From Verrucomicrobiota bacterium (lineage in GTDB: Bacteria > Verrucomicrobiota > Verrucomicrobiia > Chthoniobacterales > Chthoniobacteraceae), in assembly GCA_009885995.1 (NCBI GenBank), contig VFJQ01000122.1:1-64000 (forward strand): DNA of 64,000 nt, given 5' to 3'. Below are positions 52,969 through 61,218 of the stretch, one piece after another. How positions within the stretch are numbered: position 1 is the first letter of the stretch; each line of letters opens with the position of its first letter. The notes under the pieces were generated by a model. That model searched no databases. It was given only the letters and a program-made list of their open reading frames with translations, and was not told the DNA's origin. The translations under genes and the position numbers were made by a program.

Positions 52969-53888
52969 ATCCCATCGACCAATTCGTGCAGCGCAATCGC
53001 TACCCATGCTGGTGCGGCGAGGCGGCCGGGTCGCTGTATTGCTCGCAGTCCTTTGGCCGGCGTCCATTCGCGGTGCTGCGCTGCCCGTCGTGTGGCACGC
53101 TCCGGATTCTGCCAAAGGCGCTCTCGGAATCCGCCGACGCCGTCGAACTCTACAATACCTACGCCGCTCCGCGCCTTTCGCCCGAGCAGGTGGAGCGCAT
53201 CGCAGCCCGCGAACTGGCGCGATTCCTGAAAGTCGGGTGCGATCCGCGACCCGGAATGCGAGTGCTCGATGTCGGCTGCGGCGAGGGTTTGCTGCTGGAG
53301 GAGGTGTGCCGGGATTTTCGATGTGAGGGCAGAGGGATCGATGTGGATCAACGCCGCATCGCCGCCGCACGGGAGTGTCGCACGCACGCGCAGTTCGAGT
53401 GCGGGCTGTTCGAACCGGGAGCGATCACGGAGCGCTTCGATCTCGTCATCTCGCAGGCGGTGATCGAGCACGTGGTCGATCCGGTCGGCTTCCTGGTCGG
53501 CCTCGCCAGCGTGCTCGCCCCGGGCGGTGCGCTCTACGTGCTCACACCGAATGGCGCGAGCCGCACCTTCTCCATCCTGCGCAGTTGGTGGCGCGACCTG
53601 CTCTCAATCGACGAGCACATCTATCTCTTCACCCCCGAGAGTCTCGCCCGGTGTGCCGGGCAGGCGGGCCTGGAGGTGGCGGCATCCGATTCGGGACACG
53701 ATCTCGCGTGGCCTACGATCGCCCTCGGCAGCCCGCGGGAGGTGCTTATCACCGGCTGGGCGCTGTATCGCGAGCTGGTGAAGCGGGCGTGCGCACTCGT
53801 CGGCGGCTCTGCGCGCGGCGACATCCTCTTCGCCCGGTTGGTGGTGAAACCCGCGGCTCAATCCGCCGTCGCGAGCACCCCGGCGTAG
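52965..53888 (+). CDS. SAM methyltransferase with N-terminal zinc-ribbon-like segment
   Basis: This 307-residue protein starts at GTG 52965. The N-terminus has YPCWCG and LRCPSCGTLRI, a four-Cys zinc-binding pattern seen in glycan-associated methyltransferases. The Rossmann methyltransferase core shows VLDVGCGEGLLLEEVC, GRGIDVDQRRIAAA and FDLVISQAVIEHVVDPVGFL. It is probably a C- or O-methyltransferase for a sugar or glycan end. It overlaps the 3' end of the convergent transferase at 53858 by 31 bases. Confidence 0.88.
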   Translation: MNPIDQFVQRNRYPCWCGEAAGSLYCSQSFGRRPFAVLRCPSCGTLRILPKALSESADAVELYNTYAAPRLSPEQVERIAARELARFLKVGCDPRPGMRVLDVGCGEGLLLEEVCRDFRCEGRGIDVDQRRIAAARECRTHAQFECGLFEPGAITERFDLVISQAVIEHVVDPVGFLVGLASVLAPGGALYVLTPNGASRTFSILRSWWRDLLSIDEHIYLFTPESLARCAGQAGLEVAASDSGHDLAWPTIALGSPREVLITGWALYRELVKRACALVGGSARGDILFARLVVKPAAQSAVASTPA

Positions 53889-54868
53889 ATCGCGCGCAGC
53901 CGCTCGGCGACTTGCGTCCAGCGCAGCGGCACGAACGGCGCCGACGTGCGGTGATCGGTTTCCCAAAAGGCGCGCAAATGCCGCGCGAGGATCGCGACAT
54001 CCGAGGTGCTCGGGCAATACGTGGCGCGATCCGCGAACGTCGCGCGCGCCCACGGCAGATCGGCGAGCAGCAGCGGGCAGCGCGCGGCGGCGGCTTCGAG
54101 CGCCGAGAGGCTCTGGCTCTCCCAGGTGCTGACCAGCACGAACCCGCGTGCGCCCCGGTAGATCTCCGCCAGCCGCTGCCGGTCGTCGATCGCGCCCTCG
54201 TAGCGCACCCACTGCGGATGCGCGCGAGCGAAGTCATGGAAGGCGCGGAAGTAGGCATCGCCCTCGGCGTAAGGCTTGCCGATGATCCACAGCGGCACCT
54301 GCGCTTCGCTGGCCGCGCGCGCGAGTTCGAGCACGCGTTTGCCCGACTGGACGGTCGCGGTGCAGACGAGCCATTTGACCTCCGGCGCCGGCGTGGTGTC
54401 GAAGAAGATATCCTCGACGCCATTCGGCACGACGTGCAGCCGCTCCGGCGGACACTCGGAAATTTCGCGCATGATGCGCGCCTCACACGTCGTGAGCGCG
54501 ATCGCGGCGTCGATGCGCTGATAGATGTCCCAGGCGAGCTTCCCGACGATCAAGCGCGGGAGCAGCCGCCGGCCCGCGCACGTGAGGAGCCGCTGCGCAG
54601 CGAGCGCCCCAAGCGACCGCGCACCGGTGCCGCCGCGCAGTTCGGACATGATGACTTTGATTCCCTTGGCATGCGCGAGTTGTGCGTAACTTGCGGGGCA
54701 GGCGCCGAAGAAATGGATGAGGTCCGGCCGCTGCGAATCGTCCCACCAGTGCATGAAGTCCACGTCCACGCCGATCGCCTCGAGCGCGAGCTTGGTCTGC
54801 TCGATCTGGATTTGAAACCCGCCGTGCGCGAGAAGGAACGGGTTGCCGTGATCGAGGAGGATCTTCAT
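53858..54868 (-). CDS. Family 4 glycosyltransferase (GT-B)
   Basis: This 336-residue protein starts at ATG 54868; a frame to 54979 adds a non-conserved Arg/Pro-rich leader. It has MKILLDHGNPFLLAHGGFQIQIEQTKLALEAIG and a mid-region RLHVVPNGVEDIFFDT. The GT-B donor domain has PLWIIGKPYAEGD and GFVLVSTWESQSLSALEAAAARCPLLLADLPWA, the EX7E element. The enzyme is soluble and probably peripheral to the membrane. It is divergent from the GT2 gene at 55012. Confidence 0.88.
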   Translation of the reverse strand: MKILLDHGNPFLLAHGGFQIQIEQTKLALEAIGVDVDFMHWWDDSQRPDLIHFFGACPASYAQLAHAKGIKVIMSELRGGTGARSLGALAAQRLLTCAGRRLLPRLIVGKLAWDIYQRIDAAIALTTCEARIMREISECPPERLHVVPNGVEDIFFDTTPAPEVKWLVCTATVQSGKRVLELARAASEAQVPLWIIGKPYAEGDAYFRAFHDFARAHPQWVRYEGAIDDRQRLAEIYRGARGFVLVSTWESQSLSALEAAAARCPLLLADLPWARATFADRATYCPSTSDVAILARHLRAFWETDHRTSAPFVPLRWTQVAERLRAIYAGVLATAD

Positions 54869-55011
54869 CGATGCTGGAGCGGCAGGCGGTCGGTTCGCAA
54901 GGGCATGGCGCGGCGTGCATAGCATGGCTGGCGCCGGGCGCGAAAGCTCCGTATGCGAAGTGTAGGGCTTGTCTTTCACGCCGGGCCGTGCGCCAAGATC
55001 GCGGTCGCCTC

Positions 55012-55842
55012 ATGAAGTTCTCCATCGTCACACCCAGCTTCCGCCAGTCGCAGTGGCTGCGGCTTTGCGTCGCCTCGGTGGCGGACCAGGAAGGCGTCGA
55101 GGCCGAGCACATCGTCCAGGACTCGTGCTCGGACGATGGAACGCAGGCTTGGCTGCCGCACGATCCGCGCGTGCGGGCGTTCATCGAAAAGGATTCCGGG
55201 ATGTATGACGCGATCAACCGCGGCTTCGACCGGGCGACGGGCGACGTGCTCGCCTACCTCAACTGCGATGAGCAGTATTTGCCCGGCGCGCTGCGGTCCG
55301 TCGCGGACTACTTCGCCGCACACCCGGGGATCGATGTATGCGCGGCGGATTTCGTGGTGACCGATGCGGGCGGCGCCTATCGCTGCAGCCGCTTCGCGCT
55401 GACTCCATCGCTGCCGTCGATGTGGGTGCGGTTCGGCGTCGCGACATGCTCGATGTTCGTCCGCCGCCGCGTCGTGGATGAAGTAGGGATGCGCTTCGAC
55501 ACGCGCTGGCGGGCGCTCGGCGATCTTTTCTGGGTGGCCGAAGCTTGCGAGCGTGGCGTGCGTTTCGGCGAGCTGCGAAGATTCACCTCGGTCTTCGCGG
55601 AGACGGGCGCGAACCTCGGGCTCAACCCCGCCGTGCTGAGCGAACGGGAAGCGTATGTGCGCCGCACGCCGAGGTGGGTGCGCGCGGCGGCGCCGCTTTT
55701 CATCGGCTGGCATCGCTGGCGGATGCTCGTGCGCGGCGCCTTCACCCAGCGGGCATTCGCCTACTCGCTCTACACGATCCAGAGCCCGGAGCGGCGCGTG
55801 ACGATCGAGGTGCCGCGGCCCTCGGCGATCTGGCGGCGCTGA
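55012..55842 (+). CDS. Family 2 glycosyltransferase
   Basis: This 276-residue protein starts at ATG 55012. The GT-A fold shows MKFSIVTPSFRQSQWLRLCVASV, EHIVQDSCSDDGTQ, the sugar-binding SGMYDAINRGFDRATGDVLAYLNCDEQYLPGALR (DxD-like NCDE), and CSMFVRRRVVDEVG. No membrane anchor. It is the last gene of the glycan region before the sulfatase. Similar enzymes decorate O-antigens. Confidence 0.9.
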   Translation: MKFSIVTPSFRQSQWLRLCVASVADQEGVEAEHIVQDSCSDDGTQAWLPHDPRVRAFIEKDSGMYDAINRGFDRATGDVLAYLNCDEQYLPGALRSVADYFAAHPGIDVCAADFVVTDAGGAYRCSRFALTPSLPSMWVRFGVATCSMFVRRRVVDEVGMRFDTRWRALGDLFWVAEACERGVRFGELRRFTSVFAETGANLGLNPAVLSEREAYVRRTPRWVRAAAPLFIGWHRWRMLVRGAFTQRAFAYSLYTIQSPERRVTIEVPRPSAIWRR

Positions 55843-55969
55843 GCACGCAATCCGCGTTCAACGATGCGCAATCCGCGGTGAGCGCCCGGTTCGGCGATCT
55901 GCTCTGTTTGTGCCCACAGAAGAGCTGCGGAATCCCCGCAGATCTTCAAACTAAGTTCATGGTCGGTCG

Positions 55970-56009
55970 GCGCCCGCCTTGGCCTTTCGCTGGGGCGGGC
56001 GCTCTTTTT
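55970..56009 (+). terminator. Rho-independent terminator after the glycan region
   Basis: GCGCCCGCC at 55970-55978 pairs perfectly with GGCGGGCGC at 55994-56002, followed directly by TCTTTTTA. It lies in the 294-base gap between the GT2 gene (ends 55842) and the sulfatase (starts 56137), in the orientation to end plus-strand transcripts. Nothing else coding is seen in this gap. Confidence 0.7.
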
Positions 56010-56136
56010 ACCCGCAGGGTGCAGGGCTGCGGCGGGCCGCGCGGTTCTTCGCCTCGCTCTCGCGGGGGCTGCCCTGCAAAAGAGATAGTCCGGAGAAGCG
56101 CTGCCTGCTACAGCCGCGCCAGTCCACTCACACCAC

Positions 56137-58509
56137 ATGAAAACCATTCGACCCTTGCTCACACTCCTCAGTCTCGCGCTGAGCGCGGCCTTCGCACCAA
56201 CGCTAAGTGCTCAAACGAAGTCGGGAGCGGGCGATCAACTCGATCGCACCGTGCTGCCGATCCACGAACCGGCGCCCAAGTCGATCACGACGCTCGACGC
56301 GCGCGATGCGAAAGCCCCGCCGCGCTTCGCGGTGACGGCACCAAAAGGCGCGCCGAACGTCGTGATCGTGCTGATCGACGACATCGGCTTCGGCGCCAGC
56401 GGCGCGTTCGGCGGGCCGATCAAGATGCCAACGCTGGACAAGATGGCGGGCAATGGGCTGCGCTTTAATCGCTTTCATACCACGGCGCTGTGCAGCCCTA
56501 CCCGCACGGCTCTGCTCACCGGTCACAACCACCATGCGAACAATGCGGGCGCGATCATGGAGCTGGCGACGGCTTTCCCCGGCAATACCGGCATCCGCCC
56601 GCTGGCGATCACGCCGCTCGCGCAGATCCTCCGGCACAATGGCTTCAGCACGGCGGCCTTTGGCAAATATCACGAGACGCCGCCGTGGGAAGTCTCGACG
56701 TCCGGACCCTATGATCGCTGGCCGACCGGGTCGGGCTTCGACAAATTTTACGGCTTCATCGGTGGCGAGACGAACCAGTGGGCACCCGCGATCTTCGACG
56801 GCGTGACGCGCGTCGAGCACCGGCAGTCGCCGGATTATCACTTCACCACCGATATGACCGATCAGGCCATCCGCTGGGTCAGCGCGCAGAAGTCGCTCAC
56901 GCCGGACCGGCCGTTCTACATGTATTTCGCCACGGGCGCGACGCACGCGCCGCACCACGCGCCGAAGGAGTGGATCGAGAAATACAAAGGCCAGTTCAGC
57001 GGAGGCTGGGACAAGCTGCGCGAGGAAACGTTCGAGCGTCAGAAGAAGCTGGGCGTGATCCCGGCGGACACCCAGCTCACGCCGCGGCCGAAGGAAATCC
57101 CCGCGTGGGCCGACATGAGCGCCGATCAAAAGCGGCTCTTCGAGCGCCAGATGGAAACCTTCGCCGGATTCGCCGAGCACACGGACAACGAAGTGGGCCG
57201 CCTCATCGCGCAGTTGGAAGCGATCGGCGAGCTGGATAACACGCTGCTCTTCTACATCGTCGGCGACAACGGCGCGAGCGCCGAGGGCGGCCCCGAGGGC
57301 ACCTACAACGAGATGATGGCGCTCAACGGCCTCGTCGGCAAAGCGGAGCAGATGCTCGGGCACATCGAGGACTGGGGCGGCCCGACCACGTTCCCGCACT
57401 ATGCCATCGGCTGGGCTTGGGCGACGAACACGCCCTTCCAGTGGACCAAGCAGGTCGCGAGTCACTTCGGTGGCACGCGCAACGGCATGGTCATGCACTG
57501 GCCCAAGGGCATCAAGGCGAAGGGCGAAATCCGCAGCCAGTTTCACCACGTCATTGATGTCGCGCCGACCGCGCTTGAGGCCACAAAGATTCCGCAGCCG
57601 AAGACCGTCGATGGCATCAAGCAGCGCCCGATGGACGGCGTCTCGATGCTCTACGCCGCCGCCGACGCGAAGGCCGCCGACAAGCGCACGACGCAGTATT
57701 TCGAAATGTTCGGCAACCGCGCCATCTATCACAACGGCTGGGTCGCCGCGACGCGGCACTCGATCCCGTGGCTCATGGTGCCGCTGCCGCCGCTCAAGGA
57801 CGACGTGTGGGAACTCTACAACGTGGACGAGGATTTCAGTCAGGCGGAGAACCTCGCCGCGAAGAACCCCGCGAAGCTCAAGGAACTGCAGGCCATCTTC
57901 GACAAGGAAGCCGTGCGCAACCACGTCTTCCCGATCGACGACCGCCGCTCCGAGCGGTTCGTCGCTTCCATCGCCGGCCGGCCCGACCTGCTCGGCGGAC
58001 GCAAGTCGCTCACGGTCTATCCCGGCATGACGGGGCTGTTGGAGAATGCCTTCATCAATGTGAAGAGCGTCGCCCACACCATCACCGCCGAGGTCGAAGT
58101 GACGGACGACAGAACCAACGGCGTCATCATCGCTCAGGCCGGCTACTTCGGCGGCTGGGCGCTCTACATGAAGGACGGCAAGGCACGCCACGAATACAAC
58201 TTATTCGGCCTCGAACGCACCAATGTCGGCGGCGAGTCCACCGCGCTCGCGCCCGGCAAGCACACCATCGGCTACGAGTTCATCCCGGATGAGAAGAAGC
58301 CCGGCACCGGCGGCAAATCCATCCTCAGCGTGGACGGCAAGAAAGTCGCCGAGGGCCAGATCCCGAAGACGCAGCCCTTCGCCTTCTCCGGCGATGAAGG
58401 CGCGGACGTGGGCATAGACGGCGAGACGAATGTTTCCAACGACTACAAGCCCGGCCCACCCAGCGCCTTCACCGGGAAGATCGTCAAGGTGACGGTCGAA
58501 CAGAAGTAG
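56137..58509 (+). CDS. Secreted arylsulfatase (formylglycine-dependent)
   Basis: This 790-residue protein has a signal peptide (LLTLLSLALSAAFAPTLSAQ). N-terminal metal ligands are VVIVLIDDIGFG. The formylglycine motif is LCSPTRTALLTG (Cys119, the C-x-P-x-R that FGE modifies), followed by FGKYHE and the C-terminal metal site VGDNGASAEGG. A C-terminal beta-sandwich extension (about 640-790; ITAEVEVTDD, ADVGIDGETNVSNDY) is usual for this arylsulfatase subfamily. It hydrolyses sulfate esters from polysaccharides or aromatic sulfates. Maturation needs a formylglycine-generating enzyme, which is not in this window. No Shine-Dalgarno sequence is evident before the ATG. Confidence 0.95.
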   Translation: MKTIRPLLTLLSLALSAAFAPTLSAQTKSGAGDQLDRTVLPIHEPAPKSITTLDARDAKAPPRFAVTAPKGAPNVVIVLIDDIGFGASGAFGGPIKMPTLDKMAGNGLRFNRFHTTALCSPTRTALLTGHNHHANNAGAIMELATAFPGNTGIRPLAITPLAQILRHNGFSTAAFGKYHETPPWEVSTSGPYDRWPTGSGFDKFYGFIGGETNQWAPAIFDGVTRVEHRQSPDYHFTTDMTDQAIRWVSAQKSLTPDRPFYMYFATGATHAPHHAPKEWIEKYKGQFSGGWDKLREETFERQKKLGVIPADTQLTPRPKEIPAWADMSADQKRLFERQMETFAGFAEHTDNEVGRLIAQLEAIGELDNTLLFYIVGDNGASAEGGPEGTYNEMMALNGLVGKAEQMLGHIEDWGGPTTFPHYAIGWAWATNTPFQWTKQVASHFGGTRNGMVMHWPKGIKAKGEIRSQFHHVIDVAPTALEATKIPQPKTVDGIKQRPMDGVSMLYAAADAKAADKRTTQYFEMFGNRAIYHNGWVAATRHSIPWLMVPLPPLKDDVWELYNVDEDFSQAENLAAKNPAKLKELQAIFDKEAVRNHVFPIDDRRSERFVASIAGRPDLLGGRKSLTVYPGMTGLLENAFINVKSVAHTITAEVEVTDDRTNGVIIAQAGYFGGWALYMKDGKARHEYNLFGLERTNVGGESTALAPGKHTIGYEFIPDEKKPGTGGKSILSVDGKKVAEGQIPKTQPFAFSGDEGADVGIDGETNVSNDYKPGPPSAFTGKIVKVTVEQK

Positions 58510-58525
58510 CGCGATCGTAAAACGC

Positions 58526-58549
58526 GGGCCGTCTCCCAGGAGGCGGCCC
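58526..58549. terminator. Hairpin between convergent sulfatase and collagen-like genes
   Basis: GGGCCGTCTCC at 58526-58536 pairs with GGAGGCGGCCC at 58539-58549 (one mismatch). It lies 17 bases after the sulfatase stop and before the convergent collagen-like gene end at 58578. It lacks a long T-tract and may serve both strands. Confidence 0.5.
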
Positions 58550-58577
58550 CCGACTTCACGGGCGACAAGCGTGGCGG

Positions 58578-59060
58578 CTATCTCCGCAACGCGTTGATCA
58601 GCTCGTCGAGCTTGTTCGCGACGGCTTGCAGCTCCGCCTGCGTCGGCGGATCGCTCGCGTTCAGGCTGAGCAAGGCGACGGCGTTCGTGTTGGTGGAGGT
58701 GCCCGCGATGGTCGCGTCCAACTGCGCCGCCGTCACCTCGCCTGGGGGACCTTGCGGGCCGGTTTCGCCCGGCAGCCCCGGCTCGCCTTGCGGACCTTGC
58801 GGTCCGCCGGGATCGCCCGGCGGCCCTGCCGGACCCATCTCACCTTGCGGCCCTGGCGGCCCACCGGGATCACCCTGTGGTCCCGGCTCGCCTTGCGGTC
58901 CGGTCGCCCCTTGGGGCCCCGCCGGCCCAGCGGCGCCTTGAGGCCCCGGTGGGCCTTGGGGAGTGGCATCGATGAGTGCCTTGAGACTGGTGAGCTGCCC
59001 GCGCATCTGCGCGGATGAGTTTGGCCCGTTGTTGGGCGGAATGTTAGGATCGAAGGGCAT
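58578..59060 (-). CDS. Collagen-like (Gly-X-Y) repeat protein
   Basis: This 160-residue protein has an N-terminal segment ([19 protein letters not shown], then [12 protein letters not shown]). A Gly-X-Y domain at about 36-108 ([35 protein letters not shown]) contains two one-residue interruptions (GG). A short helical C-terminus follows ([15 protein letters not shown]..., [18 protein letters not shown]), which could trimerise the helix. There is no signal peptide. Bacterial collagen-like proteins form trimers in surface or phage structures. It is downstream of, and in the same direction as, the Fn3-like gene at 59554, with a four-helix-bundle element placed between them. Confidence 0.85.
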   Translation of the reverse strand: MPFDPNIPPNNGPNSSAQMRGQLTSLKALIDATPQGPPGPQGAAGPAGPQGATGPQGEPGPQGDPGGPPGPQGEMGPAGPPGDPGGPQGPQGEPGLPGETGPQGPPGEVTAAQLDATIAGTSTNTNAVALLSLNASDPPTQAELQAVANKLDELINALRR

Positions 59061-59082
59061 GGCGGGGAAGACTGCGAGAAGA

Positions 59083-59546
59083 GGGGACTTGGGGAAGAGG
59101 GGACTTGGAGAGGCGGAGCGAACTATGATAGATGCGCGAAATGAAAATCACGCGGCACACAGAGCTCGACGTATTCAATCGGGCGTTCGAGGCGGCGATG
59201 GAAGTGTTTGAGGTTTCGGCGAAGTTTCCGCGCGAGGAGATGTATTCGCTGACCGATCAGATGCGCCGATCCTCGCGTTCCGTGGCGGCGAATATCACCG
59301 AAGCATGGCGGAAGCGACGCTATGAAGCCGCCTTCATCAGCAAGCTCAGTGATGCCGAAACCGAGGCGGCGGAGACGCAGACGTGGATTCGCTTTGCAGC
59401 ATCCTGCGGTTATCTCGCGGAAGCGGATGCCACAGCGCTTGAGGAACAATATGAAGTGATTCTCCGAATGCTCGTAGCGATGATGAAGTCTGCCGATAAG
59501 TGGGTGCTCTGATCTCATAGTCTCCAAGTCCCCAAGTCCCCAAGTC
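59083..59546. mobile_element. Inverted-repeat-bounded four-helix-bundle (IVS/S23-like) element
   Basis: A single plus-strand gene (59132-59512) sits between inverted repeats. On the left, GACTTGGGGA...GGGACTTGGAGA lies at 59086-59111. On the right, TCTCCAAGTCCCC...CCCCAAGTC at 59521-59546 is its reverse complement at 22 of 26 positions. The left arm is a 16-base tandem copy (GAGGGGACTTGG at 59081 and 59097), and the right arm has three phased CCAAGTC units. The element fills exactly the gap between two co-directional minus-strand genes. It carries no transposase. Confidence 0.65.
59132..59512 (+). CDS. Four-helix-bundle protein (23S rRNA intervening-sequence/S23 family)
   Basis: This 126-residue protein has an alternative start at 59141. 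Family marks are the early [23 protein letters not shown], then [41 protein letters not shown] and a C-terminal helix ending [13 protein letters not shown]-like ([17 protein letters not shown]). The core [20 protein letters not shown] is diagnostic of the S23/IVP four-helix-bundle family (TIGR02436). Relatives are encoded in 23S rRNA intervening sequences, or serve as Avd in diversity-generating retroelements. No rRNA, reverse transcriptase or variable repeat is nearby. Inverted repeats flank it on both sides. Confidence 0.92.
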   Translation: MREMKITRHTELDVFNRAFEAAMEVFEVSAKFPREEMYSLTDQMRRSSRSVAANITEAWRKRRYEAAFISKLSDAETEAAETQTWIRFAASCGYLAEADATALEEQYEVILRMLVAMMKSADKWVL

Positions 59547-59553
59547 TTCATCG

Positions 59554-60483
59554 TCACGTCACCGTGACGGTTCCCATCGGGCTCTCGGGTCCATCGCCGC
59601 CATCGTTATACGGGATGGCTTTCACCTGGACGACCACGCCGGGCACGAAGCCGGGCAGGGTCTTCTCGAGTCCCTCCGCCGTGCCGGCGTTGATGAATTC
59701 GAGGTCGATGGTGGCGCCTGTGATGCGTTTGGTCATCAGGCGCGTGCCGGTCATGCGGGTGGCATAGGTCCACTCCGTATGGATTCTGCCGTTGCCTGCC
59801 GGCGCGGCGGTCAGGCTCTCGATGCCCTCGGGCGCGCTGGGATTGGCCGGGATCGTGAGGCCGAAGTCCTCCCAGCGCTCGTCCGCTTCGGAGATGAGCG
59901 TGGAGAGCTCCTCGATCAGGCCGCGGATGCGCCTGCGCAGCGACTTGAGGGCCGTGTCGCGCAGGGCGAGCTTGGTGCCCTGGTTGGTCTTCGCGGTGCC
60001 GTGCGCCTCGCGGGCATCGGAGAGCAGCGTGAAGCCGGCGGTGCAGGTCGCGGCGGTGGCGCCGAGGTCCACGCTCTCCTTGGCGGGATTGGTGGTGAAG
60101 TAGGTCACCAGGCTGTCGAGCAGCGAGAGGCGCTTATCCTGTTTGTCGGGCACGGCGGTGCTCTGGTCGGGGAAGCCGGTGGCCTCCCACGCCGGGCTCC
60201 AGAACTGGCCCAGCAGATTCACCAGCCGCAGCCGGCAGTTGGATAGGGTGGTCGTGATGGTGTCGTCCGCGGCCTTGAGCGCATCGCTCATCGCGCCCAC
60301 GTTGGCCTTGGCGGCGCCCACGTCCATCTGCGCGTTCTTCATGGCGAGGCTCGCCGCGCGCATCACGGTCTCGGTGTTTTGTTTGATGCCGATGGCGACC
60401 TCATGGAGGTGGCAGCCGTCGGCCATGCGGTCCGCGAGAGCGCGGCCGATGTCGGGATTTTCAGGTGTCGGATTACTGGCCAT
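59554..60483 (-). CDS. Helical protein with C-terminal fibronectin type III-like domain, unknown function
   Basis: This 309-residue protein starts at ATG 60483 (MASNPTPENPDIGRALADRM). A longer frame continuing through the 42-bp repeats is rejected. Residues about 1-215 are long alpha helices, including NVGAMSDALKAADDTITTTLSN and LKSLRRRIRGLIEELSTLISEADERW. Residues about 220-309 are Fn3-like strands (IESLTAAPAGNGRIHTEWTYA, VVQVKAIPYNDGGDGPESP). There is no signal peptide. The same direction and adjacency link it to the collagen-like gene. I do not know the family function; a surface or filament-associated role is a guess. Confidence 0.75.
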   Translation of the reverse strand: MASNPTPENPDIGRALADRMADGCHLHEVAIGIKQNTETVMRAASLAMKNAQMDVGAAKANVGAMSDALKAADDTITTTLSNCRLRLVNLLGQFWSPAWEATGFPDQSTAVPDKQDKRLSLLDSLVTYFTTNPAKESVDLGATAATCTAGFTLLSDAREAHGTAKTNQGTKLALRDTALKSLRRRIRGLIEELSTLISEADERWEDFGLTIPANPSAPEGIESLTAAPAGNGRIHTEWTYATRMTGTRLMTKRITGATIDLEFINAGTAEGLEKTLPGFVPGVVVQVKAIPYNDGGDGPESPMGTVTVT

Positions 60484-60675
60484 GATCTTGTGTTTTGTTT
60501 TGTGTTTCCTGGTTGGCAGAAAAGCGGGCGAGTTGGGGCTGTCCCACGTCCCCTGGTCCCATTGACCCTCATCCCAATTCGGAGACATGAGGTGCGGGGG
60601 TGGAGACGGGGAGAGCGGGCGACTGGGAGAAGAGGAGACGGGGAGAATCAGCCCGCCGGACACCCGGAGAGGCAG

Positions 60676-60970
60676 GTCGGGAACCCTTTTCCGGCGAGCG
60701 AAAAGTCGTCCGGCAAAGTCGGGAACCCTTTTCCGGCGAGTGGAAAGTCGTCCGGCAAAGTCGGGAACCCTTTTCCGGTGAGCGGAAACCCGTCCCGGCA
60801 AGTGGGGAACGCCTTTCCGGTGAGCGGGAACCCGTCCCGGCAAGTGGGGAACGTCTTTCCGGTGAGCGGAAATCCGTCCCGACAAGTGGGGAACCCTTTT
60901 CCGGTGAGCGGAAAGCCGCTCCCGACTTTGCCGACCCATTTTCCGGTGAGGGAAAAAGCCTTCCCGAGCG
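60676..60970. repeat. Tandem array of seven 42-bp units with a hairpin in each
   Basis: Units begin at 60676, 60718, 60760, 60802, 60844, 60886 and 60928 (last partly diverged). The core is CCTTTTCCGG-YGAGCG-GAAA, in which TTTCCG and CGGAAA are complementary, so each unit can form a small stem. Read on the plus strand the units would encode VGNPFPVSGNPSR-type 14-mers. There is no credible start or domain, so it is treated as non-coding. It lies between the Fn3-like gene and an XRE regulator, in a 735-base gap with no other gene. Confidence 0.85.
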
Positions 60971-61078
60971 GCCTGTCTGGTTGGCGGGTTGGGCGTTTGC
61001 GTGCATGGAGGCGAGGTTCCCACCGCCCGCCGCGCCGTCTTGTTCTCTATATCGAACAAGTCCCATTAGCCGGGCAAT

Positions 61079-61200
61079 GGTGGCACGCGACCTCCGGGCG
61101 CGTTTGCTTCGAGGCTCGGGCGTCAGCCCGCCATCTTCCCAGGCAGCAGCCCGGCTCCGCCGGAGAGAGGGAAAAACGCGCCCGGAGGTCACGTGCCACC
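61079..61200. repeat. 122-bp palindromic element with 27-bp terminal arms
   Basis: GGTGGCACGCGACCTCCGGG begins the left arm (61079-61105). The right arm (61174-61200) is its reverse complement apart from one base (CGCG/CGTG). The central 70 bases are G+C-rich and themselves partly palindromic. It lacks an open frame and is typical of dispersed non-autonomous repeats. The right end lies 18 bases from the end of the XRE gene. Confidence 0.75.
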
Positions 61201-61218
61201 GTCGCTGGGCGGGACGGT

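Noticed and set aside
58594-59018. Plus-strand frames across the collagen-like gene
   Set aside because: They only mirror the Gly-X-Y codons; the minus strand has proper N- and C-terminal domains.
59132-59512. Avd component of a diversity-generating retroelement
   Set aside because: No reverse transcriptase, template repeat or variable-repeat target is present within the surrounding 5 kb.
60676-60970. CRISPR array
   Set aside because: The units are contiguous 42-base tandem repeats with no unique spacers and no cas genes nearby.
59554-61059. 501-residue protein extending the Fn3-like gene through the tandem repeats
   Set aside because: The upstream part is low-complexity repeat translation; ATG 60483 precedes the first plausible fold.
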